64,000 bases of DNA, from assembly GCA_964568425.1 (NCBI GenBank), contig CAZMPO010000005.1, positions 1-64,000 of the forward strand. Reading direction: 5' to 3'. Each line of letters opens with the position of its first letter. Position 1 is the first letter of the stretch. Both the position numbers and the translations under genes were made by a program. Shown one piece after another: positions 1 through 7,429 of the stretch. The stretch is from CAKSQF01 sp964568425 (GTDB lineage Bacteria > Bacillota > Clostridia > Oscillospirales > CAG-272). Under the pieces are notes generated by a model, which searched no databases, was not told the DNA's origin, and worked only from the letters and a program-made list of their open reading frames with translations.

Positions 1-130
1 TTTATCATCGTTTCCCCAAAAGGGAGGCTCCGGCGTGAATATCGCCGATATATCACAAATCGACCGCCAAAACAACAAAGCCTCGCCAATTCCTAATTCC
101 TAATTCCTAATTCCTAATTCCTAATTTCCC
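1..130. repeat. Left-edge mosaic intergenic repeat
   Basis: The sequence starts inside the mosaic repeat that fills most gaps in this window. It shows a GGGAGGCTCCGGCGTGA hairpin-type module, the segment ATATCGCCGATATATCACAAATCGACCG, and an array of ATTCCTA heptads that runs directly into the stop codon of the minus-strand permease gene. No gene is visible here. Confidence 0.8.
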
Positions 131-1234
131 TCACAGTTCCAGCTTCATATACCCATCCTTGACGAGACCGATGCGGCGAAGGATGAGGTCGAAGGCTATC
201 GACAAAATGGCAGGCAGGACGATGCACAGCGTAGCGACACCGATCCAGGCGTCTGCGGTCCAATTCATATCGATCAGTATCTGCCAGGGCGAGAGCATTC
301 CGCATGTGCCCATTCCGGCGTTGACGCCCGAGCAGTGGAGCTTGAAAACTACTGTCGAGAGCGGTCCGCAAACGGCAGAGGCGAGTGTCGGCGCGATCCA
401 GATCTGCGGATGGCGGCAAATGTTGCCCATTTGGAGCATCGATGTGCCGAGTCCCTGCGCGACAAGTCCGCCCCATTTGTTCTCGCGGAAGGATGTGACC
501 GCGAAACCGACCATCTGACAGCAGCATCCGACAGCAGCCGCGCCTGCGGCGAGTGCGAGATTTTCGGAAATTCCGCCCTCGGCGGTGACCGTGAAGATCA
601 TGGCGCAAAGTGCCGCCGACGAGATGGGGAGCGTCAGCACGATGCCGACAACGACCGCGAGAATGATGCCCATGACGAGCGGGATCTCGCCCGTCGCGTA
701 CTCGATAAGTCCGCGGAGCGCATAGATCAGGCGCGCAACAAGCGGACAAAGTGCCCAAGATGCGAGGTAGCCTGCGCAAAGTGTGGTTGCGGGGGTGACC
801 AAAATGTCGACTTTTGTCGATTTTGAGACGAGTTTACCGATCTCGCAGGCAAAAAGCACGGCAAAAAACGAGCCTGCCGGACCTGCGGTATATGTCGCGC
901 CGTCGAAGACTGCGGGGAAAAGACCGCCCATCGCACCGACTGCGGCACACGAATAGAGCAGAAGCGGATCTGCCTTGAGCTTTGCCGCGACCGCGACACC
1001 GATCGCCGCGCCGTAAACATTGGCGTTCTGCGCATAGGATGCGACGACATGGAACACGTCGGTGGTCGATGTCGGGAAAAACGCGTTGCCGAGAGCCTTG
1101 AAGATCGTGCCGATCAGAAGCGAGGCGAAAAGTCCGAGTGCCATCGCGCCCATCGCGTCAACGAAATAGACCTTCGGGGACAGGGTTATGCCCTTTTTGT
1201 GTAAAAAGCCAATAAATTTGTTCTCTTTTTTCAT
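131..1234 (-). CDS. PTS-type IIC membrane permease (PTS_EIIC_2-like)
   Basis: Predicted integral membrane protein of 367 aa with about eight to ten hydrophobic segments. The start (MKKENKFIGFLHKKGITLSPKVY) and the glycine-rich segments AAVGAMGGLFPAVFDGATY and VGCCCQMVGFAVTSFRENKWGG match the single-domain PTS IIC-like family (PTS_EIIC_2) common in Firmicutes. Such proteins usually lack attached IIA/IIB domains, and none is encoded nearby, so the substrate and phosphotransfer partner are unknown. The gene is monocistronic, has a near-consensus promoter about 190 nt upstream and a leader that can fold, and ends directly at a heptad array. Family assignment is fairly sure; sugar transport is an inference from the family. 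Confidence 0.75.
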   Translation of the reverse strand: MKKENKFIGFLHKKGITLSPKVYFVDAMGAMALGLFASLLIGTIFKALGNAFFPTSTTDVFHVVASYAQNANVYGAAIGVAVAAKLKADPLLLYSCAAVGAMGGLFPAVFDGATYTAGPAGSFFAVLFACEIGKLVSKSTKVDILVTPATTLCAGYLASWALCPLVARLIYALRGLIEYATGEIPLVMGIILAVVVGIVLTLPISSAALCAMIFTVTAEGGISENLALAAGAAAVGCCCQMVGFAVTSFRENKWGGLVAQGLGTSMLQMGNICRHPQIWIAPTLASAVCGPLSTVVFKLHCSGVNAGMGTCGMLSPWQILIDMNWTADAWIGVATLCIVLPAILSIAFDLILRRIGLVKDGYMKLEL

Positions 1235-1411
1235 GAGATCACCTTTGATCGCGGCAGAGCGCGACCTCGCCCGACCACGCGGGCGAATACCTTTCGTTAT
1301 TATTTTGGCATTGAAACGTCACAAACTTTGAGTGAAAAGGCCTCGGGCTTACCTGTGACGGTCGGCACTCTCCCCCGATGAAGCCGCCTTTTCGATAAAA
1401 AGATATAAGGT
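1235..1411 (-). promoter_or_regulatory. Long structured 5' leader of the PTS-type permease; candidate cis-regulatory RNA
   Basis: Between the promoter and the permease start lies about 175 nt of untranslated RNA with nested pairing. GAAAAGGC (rc of 1386-1393) pairs with GCCUUUUC (rc of 1334-1341); just inside, GGCUU (rc of 1381-1385) pairs with AAGCC (rc of 1346-1350); inside that, UCGG pairs with CCGA and ACC with GGU. Further downstream two hairpins occur, CGCCCG/CGGGCG and UCGCG/CGCGA, the last close to the ribosome binding site. I do not recognise a known riboswitch class. It could be a ligand-sensing leader, an antiterminator target or an unremarkable UTR. Confidence 0.45.
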
Positions 1412-1417
1412 GACTAT

Positions 1418-1446
1418 ATTATAAGCCTTTTGTCGGCATTTGTCAA
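1418..1446 (-). promoter_or_regulatory. Sigma-A promoter of the PTS-type permease
   Basis: On the minus strand TTGACA (rc of 1441-1446) is followed after exactly 17 bp by TATAAT (rc of 1418-1423). Both hexamers match the consensus perfectly, so transcription should start near 1411. Confidence 0.85.
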
Positions 1447-1519
1447 GGTGCATTTTGGTCAAAAAATGAACAAAAAAGCAACAATTGTCGGTCAGTTTGC
1501 ACTTTTGAGGGGAAAGCTC

Positions 1520-1548
1520 TTGACAATCGGTCGATGATGTGATAAAAT
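1520..1548 (+). promoter_or_regulatory. Sigma-A promoter of mntP
   Basis: TTGACA at 1520-1525, a 17-bp spacer, and TAAAAT at 1543-1548. The start point would lie about 25 nt before the mntP ATG, too close for a yybP-ykoY manganese riboswitch in the transcript. Any manganese control would have to act at the promoter. Confidence 0.8.
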
Positions 1549-1581
1549 ATAGGGAATCAAGCACAAAAGGATATCGAGTTT

Positions 1582-2139
1582 ATGGGATTTTTTGAACTGT
1601 TTACGATTGCTGTCGCGCTTGCGATGGATGCCTTTGCGGTGTCGGTCTGCAAGGGGCTCTCGACCGACAAATTAAAGGTGCGCCATTATCTTCTGATCGG
1701 GCTGTGGTTTGGCGGATTCCAGGCTGCCATGCCTGCGCTCGGCTACCTGCTCGGCTCGACGTTTGAGAGTTACATAACCGCGATCGATCACTGGATCGCA
1801 TTCATTCTGCTTGCCCTCATTGGCGCGAACATGATCCGCGAAGCACTCGGCGGCGACGACGAGTCGGTCGCGCCCTCGTTTGCGGTCGGTGCGATGTTGC
1901 CGCTTGCGATCGCTACCTCGATCGATGCTCTGGCGGTGGGGATAACCTTCGCTCTGCTCCCCGATGTCAACATTTTCGTGGCGGTCGGCTCCATTGGCGT
2001 GACGACCTTCCTCATCTCGGCGGCAGGACTGCGCATCGGCAACATTTTCGGCGCGAAATTCAAAAAACCCGCCGAAATAGTCGGCGGCGCGATACTCATT
2101 TTGATGGGTGTCAAGATCTTGATCGAGCACTTGATGTAA
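1582..2139 (+). CDS. mntP: Manganese efflux pump MntP
   Basis: 185-aa membrane protein with six predicted helices arranged as two related halves. Each half carries the family signature: ALAMDAFAVSVCKG near the N-terminus (Asp16) and ATSIDALAVGI near residue 115. These paired acidic motifs are typical of MntP (DUF204), which exports Mn2+ from the cytoplasm. The length is normal for the family. The gene has its own promoter and is divergent from the PTS-type permease and convergent with serS. A heptad of the GATACGA type starts immediately after the TAA stop. Confidence 0.92.
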   Translation: MGFFELFTIAVALAMDAFAVSVCKGLSTDKLKVRHYLLIGLWFGGFQAAMPALGYLLGSTFESYITAIDHWIAFILLALIGANMIREALGGDDESVAPSFAVGAMLPLAIATSIDALAVGITFALLPDVNIFVAVGSIGVTTFLISAAGLRIGNIFGAKFKKPAEIVGGAILILMGVKILIEHLM

Positions 2140-2297
2140 GATACGAGATAATTAGGAATGAGAAATTAGGAATTAGGAATTGACGAGACTTGATTGTGAT
2201 ATCGCCGATATAATATTCCAAATCAAATTTCATTTTCGCCCTCCTGGCGAAAATGTTCCTCACTTCTTACCTCTTACCTATTACCTCTTACCTCAAA
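2137..2297. repeat. Compact copy of the mosaic intergenic repeat
   Basis: This is one of the cleanest copies. Left to right: GATACGA/GATAATT, a TTAGGAA-type array (2150-2180), the linker CGAGACTTGATTGTGATATCGCCGATAT (read in parts), an AT-rich stretch, the palindrome ATTTTCGCCC-TCCT-GGCGAAAAT, and a pyrimidine-strand TTACCTC array ending at 2294, where it joins a terminator hairpin. Confidence 0.85.
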
Positions 2298-2345
2298 AAA
2301 ATCTCCCTGATATTTTGCGGATTTTCCGCAAAATATCAGGGGTTT
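2298..2345. terminator. Bidirectional terminator between mntP and serS
   Basis: A perfect 16-bp stem, 2305-2320 pairing with 2326-2341, has a 5-nt loop. On the minus strand it is followed by AGATTTTTTT, so it should terminate serS transcripts; on the plus side T-rich sequence follows mntP. Confidence 0.85.
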
Positions 2346-2371
2346 GTTTATTTATTTCGATTTTTTCGAAG

Positions 2372-2423
2372 TTTTCAACAGGTTTCCACATAGTTTTCCA
2401 CAGATTGTGCAAAACTTTCCACG
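2372..2423. promoter_or_regulatory. Small DnaA-box cluster at the 3' end of serS
   Basis: Three box-like 9-mers in about 45 bp: GTTTCCACA (2382-2390), TTTTCCACA (2394-2402) and CTTTCCACG (2415-2423), plus a weaker TTTTCAACA (2372-2380). All lie in one orientation, between the serS stop codon and the shared terminator. They resemble the boxes in the two clusters nearer dnaA. Confidence 0.5.
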
Positions 2424-2427
2424 AAAA

Positions 2428-3717
2428 TCACTTTTCCTCGGGGCGGATGACGTCTACGCCGATCCATTTTTTGAGGACATCGGGGACATTGACCGAGCCG
2501 TCGGCGTTTTGGTTCTGCTCGACGAGTGCGGGCAGGACGCGGGAGGTCGCAAGTCCCGAGCCGTTGAGCGTGTGGACATACTCGATCCTGCCGTCCGCGC
2601 GTCTTACTCTGATCATGCCGCGGCGTGCCTGGTAATCGCGCGCGTTCGAGACAGACGAGACCTCTTTATAGCCGTTCATCGACGGTATGTTGATCTCGAT
2701 ATCGTATGTGCGCGCCATCGATGCCGAGCAGTCCTCGGCGGCGAGTTTGACCGTTCTGAAGTGGAAGCCGAGCCCTTTGACGAGGTTTTCTGCCTTGGTC
2801 ACAAGCTCGTCGAATGCCTCGTCAGACTTTTCGGGGAGGGTGTATTGGAACATCTCGACCTTATTAAACTGATGTCCGCGAACCATACCGCGCTCGTCCG
2901 AGCGGTACGAGCCTGCCTCGCGTCTGAAGCAGGGGGTGTATGCGAACATTTTCTTCGGCAGATCTGCCTCGGTAAGGATCTCATTGCGATAAAGCGATGC
3001 CAGTGCCGCCTCTGCGGTCGGGAGCATGTAGTGGACGCGGTCATCGGTCGGGTTTTCGATCTTGTAGACCTCGTCCGCAAATTTTGGGAACTGTCCTGCC
3101 GTCAGTCCGCACTCGTATTCGAGCATGTGGGGCGGAAGGATCATTTCGTAGCCGTCGTTTATGTGGGTCTCCATGAAATAGTTGAGCAGTGCCCATTCGA
3201 GGCGCGCGCCCATGCCGCGATAGATCCAAAATCCCGAGCCGGCAAGCTTCGTTCCGCGCGGATAATCGATCAGCCCGAGCGCGGTGCAGAGATCGACATG
3301 GTTTTTCGGTTCAAAATCGAACTTGCGCGGCTCGCCCGAGTATCTGAGCGGCTGATTGTTTTCCTTGCCGCCGGGGAGCAGATCTTCGTCGGGAAGGTTC
3401 GGAAGACCGAGCAGTATGCCGTTCAGCTCATCCTCGGTCGCTTTTAACAGATTGTCGTTTTGTGTGATCGTATCGCCGATCTTTTTCATCTCGGCGAAAA
3501 TTTCTGCAGTGTCCCTTCCCTCTTTTTTGTACTGCGGAATCAGCTTCGAGGTCTTGTTCTTTTCGGCTTTGAGCTTCTCGGTCTCGCCGATCAGTGCGCG
3601 GCGTTTTTCATCGAGCGAGAGGATCGCGGCGATATCTTCCTTTGCATCCTTGCCCTTTTTCGCAAGTCGTGCCGTCACTTCTTCGGGTTTTTCTTTGATA
3701 TATTTGATGTCAAGCAT
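2428..3717 (-). CDS. serS: Seryl-tRNA synthetase
   Basis: 429 aa, the normal length for a bacterial class II seryl-tRNA synthetase, which charges tRNA-Ser in the cytoplasm. Residues about 30-100 form the charged coiled-coil tRNA-binding arm. Motif 2 is seen as CFRREAGSYRSDERGMVRGH and motif 3 as NGSGLATSRVLPALVE. The start is preceded by GAGG at good spacing. It lies 33 bp downstream of parB and is probably cotranscribed with it. No T-box leader is visible, as there is no room for one. Confidence 0.97.
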   Translation of the reverse strand: MLDIKYIKEKPEEVTARLAKKGKDAKEDIAAILSLDEKRRALIGETEKLKAEKNKTSKLIPQYKKEGRDTAEIFAEMKKIGDTITQNDNLLKATEDELNGILLGLPNLPDEDLLPGGKENNQPLRYSGEPRKFDFEPKNHVDLCTALGLIDYPRGTKLAGSGFWIYRGMGARLEWALLNYFMETHINDGYEMILPPHMLEYECGLTAGQFPKFADEVYKIENPTDDRVHYMLPTAEAALASLYRNEILTEADLPKKMFAYTPCFRREAGSYRSDERGMVRGHQFNKVEMFQYTLPEKSDEAFDELVTKAENLVKGLGFHFRTVKLAAEDCSASMARTYDIEINIPSMNGYKEVSSVSNARDYQARRGMIRVRRADGRIEYVHTLNGSGLATSRVLPALVEQNQNADGSVNVPDVLKKWIGVDVIRPEEK

Positions 3718-3750
3718 TTTATATTCCTCACTTTATATTTGTTTTGTTGA

Positions 3751-4641
3751 TTATTCTGTTAAAAAGTCCTCTCCGCAAAGAAGTCGGAGGAGGTCGTCGA
3801 GATCGGCATTATCGGTGTATTCGATCTCAAGCTTTTTCGTCTTTTTGCCGTCAACGATCTTTACCGCTCTGCCGATGGTTTGGCGGATGCGTTTTTCGAG
3901 CTCCGCGACATAGTCGACATCTTTGACCGAGCGCGGTCTATCTTCGTCATCTTCGACAACTTTTTGTGAATTGTCATTTGTGCGTCTGACAAGCTCCTCG
4001 ACCTGTCTGACCGAGAGTTCGCGCTCGATCACGAGTGTCGCGATCTCGGATATTTTTGCCTTGTCGCGCAGTCCGAGCAGTGCCCTGCAATGTCCTTCCG
4101 AAAGATCACCCGAGACAAGATGCGTGTAGACATCGCTCGACAGATCGAGAAGGCGGAGTTTGTTTGCGACCGCCGCGCGCGATATGCCTACCCTTTCTGC
4201 GACCATCTCCTGCGTCAGCCCGAACTCGGACATGAGCGATCTGTATGCCATTGCCTCCTCGATCGGGTTCAGATCCTCACGTTGTATGTTCTCGATGAGC
4301 GAAAGCTCAGCCGTTTTGCGGTCATCGCTGTCGATTATGATGACCGGAACCTCGGTAAGCCCCGCAAGTTTTGACGCGCGCCACCGACGCTCGCCTGCGA
4401 TTATCTCATAGAGTCCCGACGGTGTCGATCGGACGGCTATCGGCTGTATCAGACCGTTCTGCGCGATCGAGTCCGCGAGTGCCGCGAGAGCGTCTTTGTC
4501 AAAATTCTTTCTCGGTTGACCGCTCCTCGGCTGAATTTCGGATATTCTAAGCTTCGTCGGCTCGATTTTTTCCTCGATCGACTCGCTCGTTTCGGCAAAA
4601 AGGGCGTCCAAACCCTTTCCAAGCCCTGTTTTTTTAGCCAT
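3751..4641 (-). CDS. parB: Chromosome-partitioning protein ParB (Spo0J type)
   Basis: 296-aa ParB/Spo0J protein that loads at parS sites and spreads as a CTP-dependent clamp to segregate the origin. Visible landmarks are the N-terminal MAKKTGLGKGLDALF, which is the ParA-contacting end, the CTP-binding motif GERRWRASKLAG, the second motif IENIQREDLNPIEEA, the helix-turn-helix region TQEMVAERVGISRAAVANKL, and a C-terminal dimerisation region. A repeat-filled gap of about 250 bp separates it from parA, which is unusual because the two genes are normally nearly contiguous. Two parS sites lie 1.1 kb upstream. Confidence 0.95.
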   Translation of the reverse strand: MAKKTGLGKGLDALFAETSESIEEKIEPTKLRISEIQPRSGQPRKNFDKDALAALADSIAQNGLIQPIAVRSTPSGLYEIIAGERRWRASKLAGLTEVPVIIIDSDDRKTAELSLIENIQREDLNPIEEAMAYRSLMSEFGLTQEMVAERVGISRAAVANKLRLLDLSSDVYTHLVSGDLSEGHCRALLGLRDKAKISEIATLVIERELSVRQVEELVRRTNDNSQKVVEDDEDRPRSVKDVDYVAELEKRIRQTIGRAVKIVDGKKTKKLEIEYTDNADLDDLLRLLCGEDFLTE

Positions 4642-4689
4642 TTCCCTTCCCTTTCTTTTGTTTTGTTGTATTTTGTGTGATTGTAAAAT

Positions 4690-4890
4690 CGGTTGCCCAA
4701 ATAAAAGATCGATCGGTACGGCGGGAGCAAGCCCCCGCCATACGGAGACAGCGAAAAATTGATCATATCGGCAATAGATATGTTAAAATTGGCGATGCGA
4801 CAAAAACGGTTTGTTATATAATAAACCGGCGATGAAACAAACATCACCCACACGATGGTAATTATCACTCAACGACCACCAAAAATCAAC
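4690..4890. repeat. Mosaic repeat between parA and parB
   Basis: Contains the GCGGGAGCAAGCCCCCGCC hairpin module, ATATCGGCAATAGATATG and ACAAAAACGGTTTGTTATATAATAAACCGGCGATG-type phrases that recur at 15355, 17660 and 10135. It separates two genes that are normally one tight operon. Confidence 0.7.
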
Positions 4891-5652
4891 CTATATCCTC
4901 TTAATTACCTCTGTTGCGACCGCGAGATATTGCTCTGTTCCCTTGGACAGCTTATCATAGTAATAGACCGGCTGACCGAAGGACGGGGCTTCCGAAAGGC
5001 GGACGTTTCGCTTGATCCTTGTGTCGAAAAGCTTGTCCTTATAGTACTTTTTCAGCTCTTTTTCAACCGATTTGGAAAGATTGAGCCGTCTGTCGTACAT
5101 CGTTATCAGTATTCCGACCACTTCAAGCGTCGGATTATACGCCTTTTTGACCTGTTTTATCGTAAGCATAAGCTGTGAAAGCCCTTCGAGGGCGTAATAT
5201 TCGCAGATCATCGGGATTATTACGCCGTCCGACGCGACGAGCGCATTTAATGTGAGTATCCCGAGCGAGGGCGGACAGTCGATGATCATGTAGTCAAAAT
5301 CGTCTTTTATGCTGTCGAGCGAGCCCTTAAGCAGCCCTTCCCTTCCTTCGACCGATACAAGCTCGATCTCCGCGCCTGCGAGCGACAGATTTGACGGAAT
5401 TACCGACAGATTTTGAAATTCAGTGCCGATTACGCAGTCTTTTGCCTCTTTTTCGCCTATCAGACAGTCATATATCGACGGCAGATCGCCTTTTTTGCTG
5501 ACTCCGACACCGCTTGTCGCGTTTCCCTGTGGGTCGAGGTCGATGAGCAGAACCCTCTTTTTCTTGAGCGCAATCGATGCCGCAATATTAACGGCTGATG
5601 TCGTTTTGCCGATACCGCCTTTTTGGTTGGAGAAAGCGATTATTTTTCCCAT
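4891..5652 (-). CDS. parA: Chromosome-partitioning ATPase ParA/Soj
   Basis: 253 aa from the ATG at 5652, chosen because AAAGGAGG lies 6 nt upstream; an in-frame ATG nine codons earlier has no such site. It is a deviant-Walker ParA ATPase: SNQKGGIGKTTSAVNIA near the start, LLIDLDPQGNATSGVG (Walker A-prime partner and switch) and the Walker B region MIIDCPPSLGILTLNALVASD. It acts with ParB and parS to move and separate origins and, in Bacillus relatives, to regulate DnaA. It has its own promoter. Confidence 0.96.
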   Translation of the reverse strand: MGKIIAFSNQKGGIGKTTSAVNIAASIALKKKRVLLIDLDPQGNATSGVGVSKKGDLPSIYDCLIGEKEAKDCVIGTEFQNLSVIPSNLSLAGAEIELVSVEGREGLLKGSLDSIKDDFDYMIIDCPPSLGILTLNALVASDGVIIPMICEYYALEGLSQLMLTIKQVKKAYNPTLEVVGILITMYDRRLNLSKSVEKELKKYYKDKLFDTRIKRNVRLSEAPSFGQPVYYYDKLSKGTEQYLAVATEVIKRI

Positions 5653-5684
5653 GCGTGCCCTCCTTTGTTGGTTTTCCATTCCAT

Positions 5685-5713
5685 ATTATAGCACATTATC
5701 GGCAATAAATCAA
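5685..5713 (-). promoter_or_regulatory. parA promoter with extended -10
   Basis: TTGATT (rc of 5708-5713), 17 bp, TATAAT (rc of 5685-5690), with TGTGC directly before the -10. The same TGTGCTATAAT block occurs in the dnaA promoter. Confidence 0.75.
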
Positions 5714-5750
5714 TAGTTTTTCGCATATTTTTGTGAAACAGCGAAATTTT

Positions 5751-6245
5751 TTATCGATGTTTCACGTGAAACAGGCTTTCGGGCTTGTCGATCTCGATCA
5801 TGATGGTCGTTTTGTCGGCAATTGTTTCACATGAAACATTTGTCGGCATTCCCGAGGCGGTCAAGCGGTCGGTCATTCGGGAGAGAGTGTTATAAAGCGG
5901 TCGGATATCGCGGATGAGAATGAGCGGGTCGGGTTTTGAGGGCAGATCGATACGAGGCTTTGAGGGCAGGAGATCGAGGATCATTTCATCGGTGATGGAC
6001 GGATCGGTGACGATCAGGGCGTCGAGACAGAGCACATCGAGCATTTTCAGGGCAAGATAGCGATGTTTGCCGTCGATAATCGAATATTTTCGGCGACATT
6101 TACGGAGAATTATAGGGCAGAGAAGTCCGACAGAACGAATTGACACCGCAAGTCGAGCGACAACGGTCGAATCGGCATCAACATTTGGCGGGATAACAGC
6201 CGAGAGCGGAATACGGCGAATGAGCAGGGAAGAGTTGTACATGCG
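5751..6245 (-). CDS. Short ParB-like (Noc-like) N-domain protein carrying parS sites
   Basis: About 164 aa from the ATG at 6245; the start is uncertain because no clear ribosome binding site precedes it, and starts at 6275 or 6272 are possible. It has a ParB N-terminal fold signature (IPLSAV, ARLAVSIRSVGLLCPIILRK, DGKHRYLALKMLD), where DGKHRYLA takes the place of the GERRWRA CTP-binding motif. No helix-turn-helix or C-terminal dimer domain is visible, so it is much shorter than ParB or Noc (about 280 aa). Two parS sequences are part of its coding region. It may be a reduced Noc or a decaying paralogue. Confidence 0.6.
   Translation of the reverse strand, partial: RMYNSSLLIRRIPLSAVIPPNVDADSTVVARLAVSIRSVGLLCPIILRKCRRKYSIIDGKHRYLALKMLDVLCLDALIVTDPSITDEMILDLLPSKPRIDLPSKPDPLILIRDIRPLYNTLSRMTDRLTASGMPTNVSCETIADKTTIMIEIDKPESLFHVKHR
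5758..5773. promoter_or_regulatory. parS: parS site 1 (perfect palindrome)
   Basis: TGTTTCACGTGAAACA, identical to the Bacillus subtilis parS consensus. It lies in the last codons of the ParB-like gene, encoding LFHVKH, and about 100 bp upstream of parA. Confidence 0.95.
5823..5838. promoter_or_regulatory. parS: parS site 2 (one mismatch)
   Basis: TGTTTCACATGAAACA differs from the consensus only at the central G. It lies 65 bp from site 1, centre to centre, inside the same coding region, and encodes NVSCET. Confidence 0.9.
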
Positions 6246-6251
6246 ATATTT

Positions 6252-6295
6252 TCGGGTAAAAATTAAAATCACCATCCTTTGATGGTGATTATAGC
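6252..6295 (-). terminator. Hairpin near the start of the ParB-like gene
   Basis: On the minus strand AATCACCATC pairs with GATGGTGATT around an AAAG loop and is followed by TTAATTTTT. A TATAAT hexamer lies immediately upstream. It could be a terminator for transcripts arriving from jag, or an attenuator of the ParB-like gene. Confidence 0.4.
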
Positions 6296-6399
6296 AGAAA
6301 GAATGTGTGGATTTTGGCGAAATGTGTGGGAAGAGGAGATCGACAATTATCATTATTTATCCACTGTCTAAGGAACACCCGCGAATTTTTTCACGACGC

Positions 6400-6691
6400 C
6401 CCTATCTATCACAAATCAAATCCATTTTCGCCCNNNNNNNNNNNNNNNNNNNNNNNNNNNNNNNNNNNNNNNNNNNNNNNNNNNNNNNNNNNNNNNNNNN
6501 NNNNNNNNNNNNNNNNNNNNNNNNNNNNNNNNNAAAGGGCGAAAATGTTCCTCACTTCTTACCTCTTACCTATTACCTCTTACCTCAAGAACCTTCGCTG
6601 TGTACCCTATCTATATAAATCAAATTCATTTTCGCTCCAAAGGGCGAAAATGTTCCTCACTTCTTACCTCTTACCTATTACCTCTTACCTC
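6400..6691. repeat. Two mosaic-repeat copies flanking an assembly gap
   Basis: The block AAAGGGCGAAAATGTTCCTC followed by the TTACCTC array occurs at 6534-6588 and again, almost identically, at 6636-6690. The gap falls precisely in the loop of the ATTTTCGCCC/GGGCGAAAAT palindrome of the first copy. Confidence 0.8.
6434..6533. other. Assembly gap (100 N)
   Basis: Exactly 100 N, the conventional filler for a gap of unknown size. Its flanks ATTTTCGCCC and AAAGGGCGAAAAT belong to one repeat copy, so the break is probably caused by the repeat. The usual mnmE-mnmG-rsmG genes found here in relatives could be missing from the assembly rather than from the genome. Confidence 0.98.
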
Positions 6692-6724
6692 AAAAAATCC
6701 CTCGCTTTCGCGAGGGATTTTTTT
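6691..6724 (-). terminator. Terminator of the rpmH-jag operon
   Basis: TCCCTCGC (6698-6705) pairs with GCGAGGGA (6710-6717), flanked by A and T runs. On the minus strand the stem follows the jag stop codon at once and ends in TTTTTT, beyond which a GAGGTAA array starts. Confidence 0.9.
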
Positions 6725-7394
6725 ATTCTTCTGTTTCTTCGACCTGTTCGGTCTCGCCATCGCCGATGGAGATCACTACTCGGCGGTTATTCTCGACTCC
6801 GATCGAATGGGTGGTCACACCTTTGATCTTCTGGACCTCGCTGTGGATGATCCTGCGCTCGTATGCGCTCATAGGTTCGAGGGTCACGGGCTTTCCGCTT
6901 CTTAAAACTCTGTTCGACATTCTCCATGCAAGAGATCTGAGCGTATCCTCGCGACGTGAGCGATAGCCTTCGACATCGACGAGTATTCTTGTGTACTCGC
7001 GCTCGTCATCATCGCCCTCTTTCTTGTTTGCCGCAAGGTTTACAAGGTACTGGAGTTGATCAAGGGTCTCACCGTGATGTCCAATAAGGACACTCGCTTC
7101 TTCGCCACTCACTGCGATGATCTTGCCGCCGTCTTCGCGGTCGCTTGTGGTGATATTTGCAGTTATCCCCATGTTGAGGATAAGTGATTTGACAAAAGCA
7201 ACACCGAGATCGATCGGTTTTTGCTCATATACGGCACGAATCTTCGCGGGAGCTTCGCCAAAACCAAGAAAACCCTTCTTCGGCTCTGCCAAGATCTCAA
7301 TTTCAAGCTTGTTTGCGCTCATTCCAAAATGGTCTTCGGCTTCGCTGATCGCCGCGGCGACCGTTCTGCCTGTAGCAATAAATTCTTCCTTCAT
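6723..7394 (-). CDS. jag: RNA-binding protein Jag/KhpB
   Basis: 223 aa from the ATG at 7394, preferred over the ATG at 7403 because AAAGGA is then 9 nt away. Three domains are visible: an N-terminal Jag-N domain (about 1-50, with KKGFLGFG), a KH domain (GHHGETLDQLQYLVNLA) and an R3H domain (RRIIHSEVQKIKGVTTHSIG). KhpB/Jag binds RNA together with KhpA and is linked to control of cell elongation and division in Firmicutes. It sits directly downstream of yidC, the usual place, and closes the operon with a strong terminator. Confidence 0.93.
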   Translation of the reverse strand: MKEEFIATGRTVAAAISEAEDHFGMSANKLEIEILAEPKKGFLGFGEAPAKIRAVYEQKPIDLGVAFVKSLILNMGITANITTSDREDGGKIIAVSGEEASVLIGHHGETLDQLQYLVNLAANKKEGDDDEREYTRILVDVEGYRSRREDTLRSLAWRMSNRVLRSGKPVTLEPMSAYERRIIHSEVQKIKGVTTHSIGVENNRRVVISIGDGETEQVEETEE

Positions 7395-7429
7395 ATACGT
7401 CATTTTCCTTTCAATATTGTGTCGTTTGA

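Noticed and set aside
1555..1581. yybP-ykoY manganese riboswitch upstream of mntP
   Set aside because: The mntP promoter leaves only about 25 nt of leader. The structured element nearby is on the opposite strand and belongs to the PTS-type gene.
2344..3447. Open frame of 367 codons opposite serS
   Set aside because: Antisense shadow of serS with no family motif; its start lies in the DnaA-box/terminator region.
3718..3750. T-box leader for serS
   Set aside because: Only 33 bp separate parB and serS, with no room for one and no T-box sequence.
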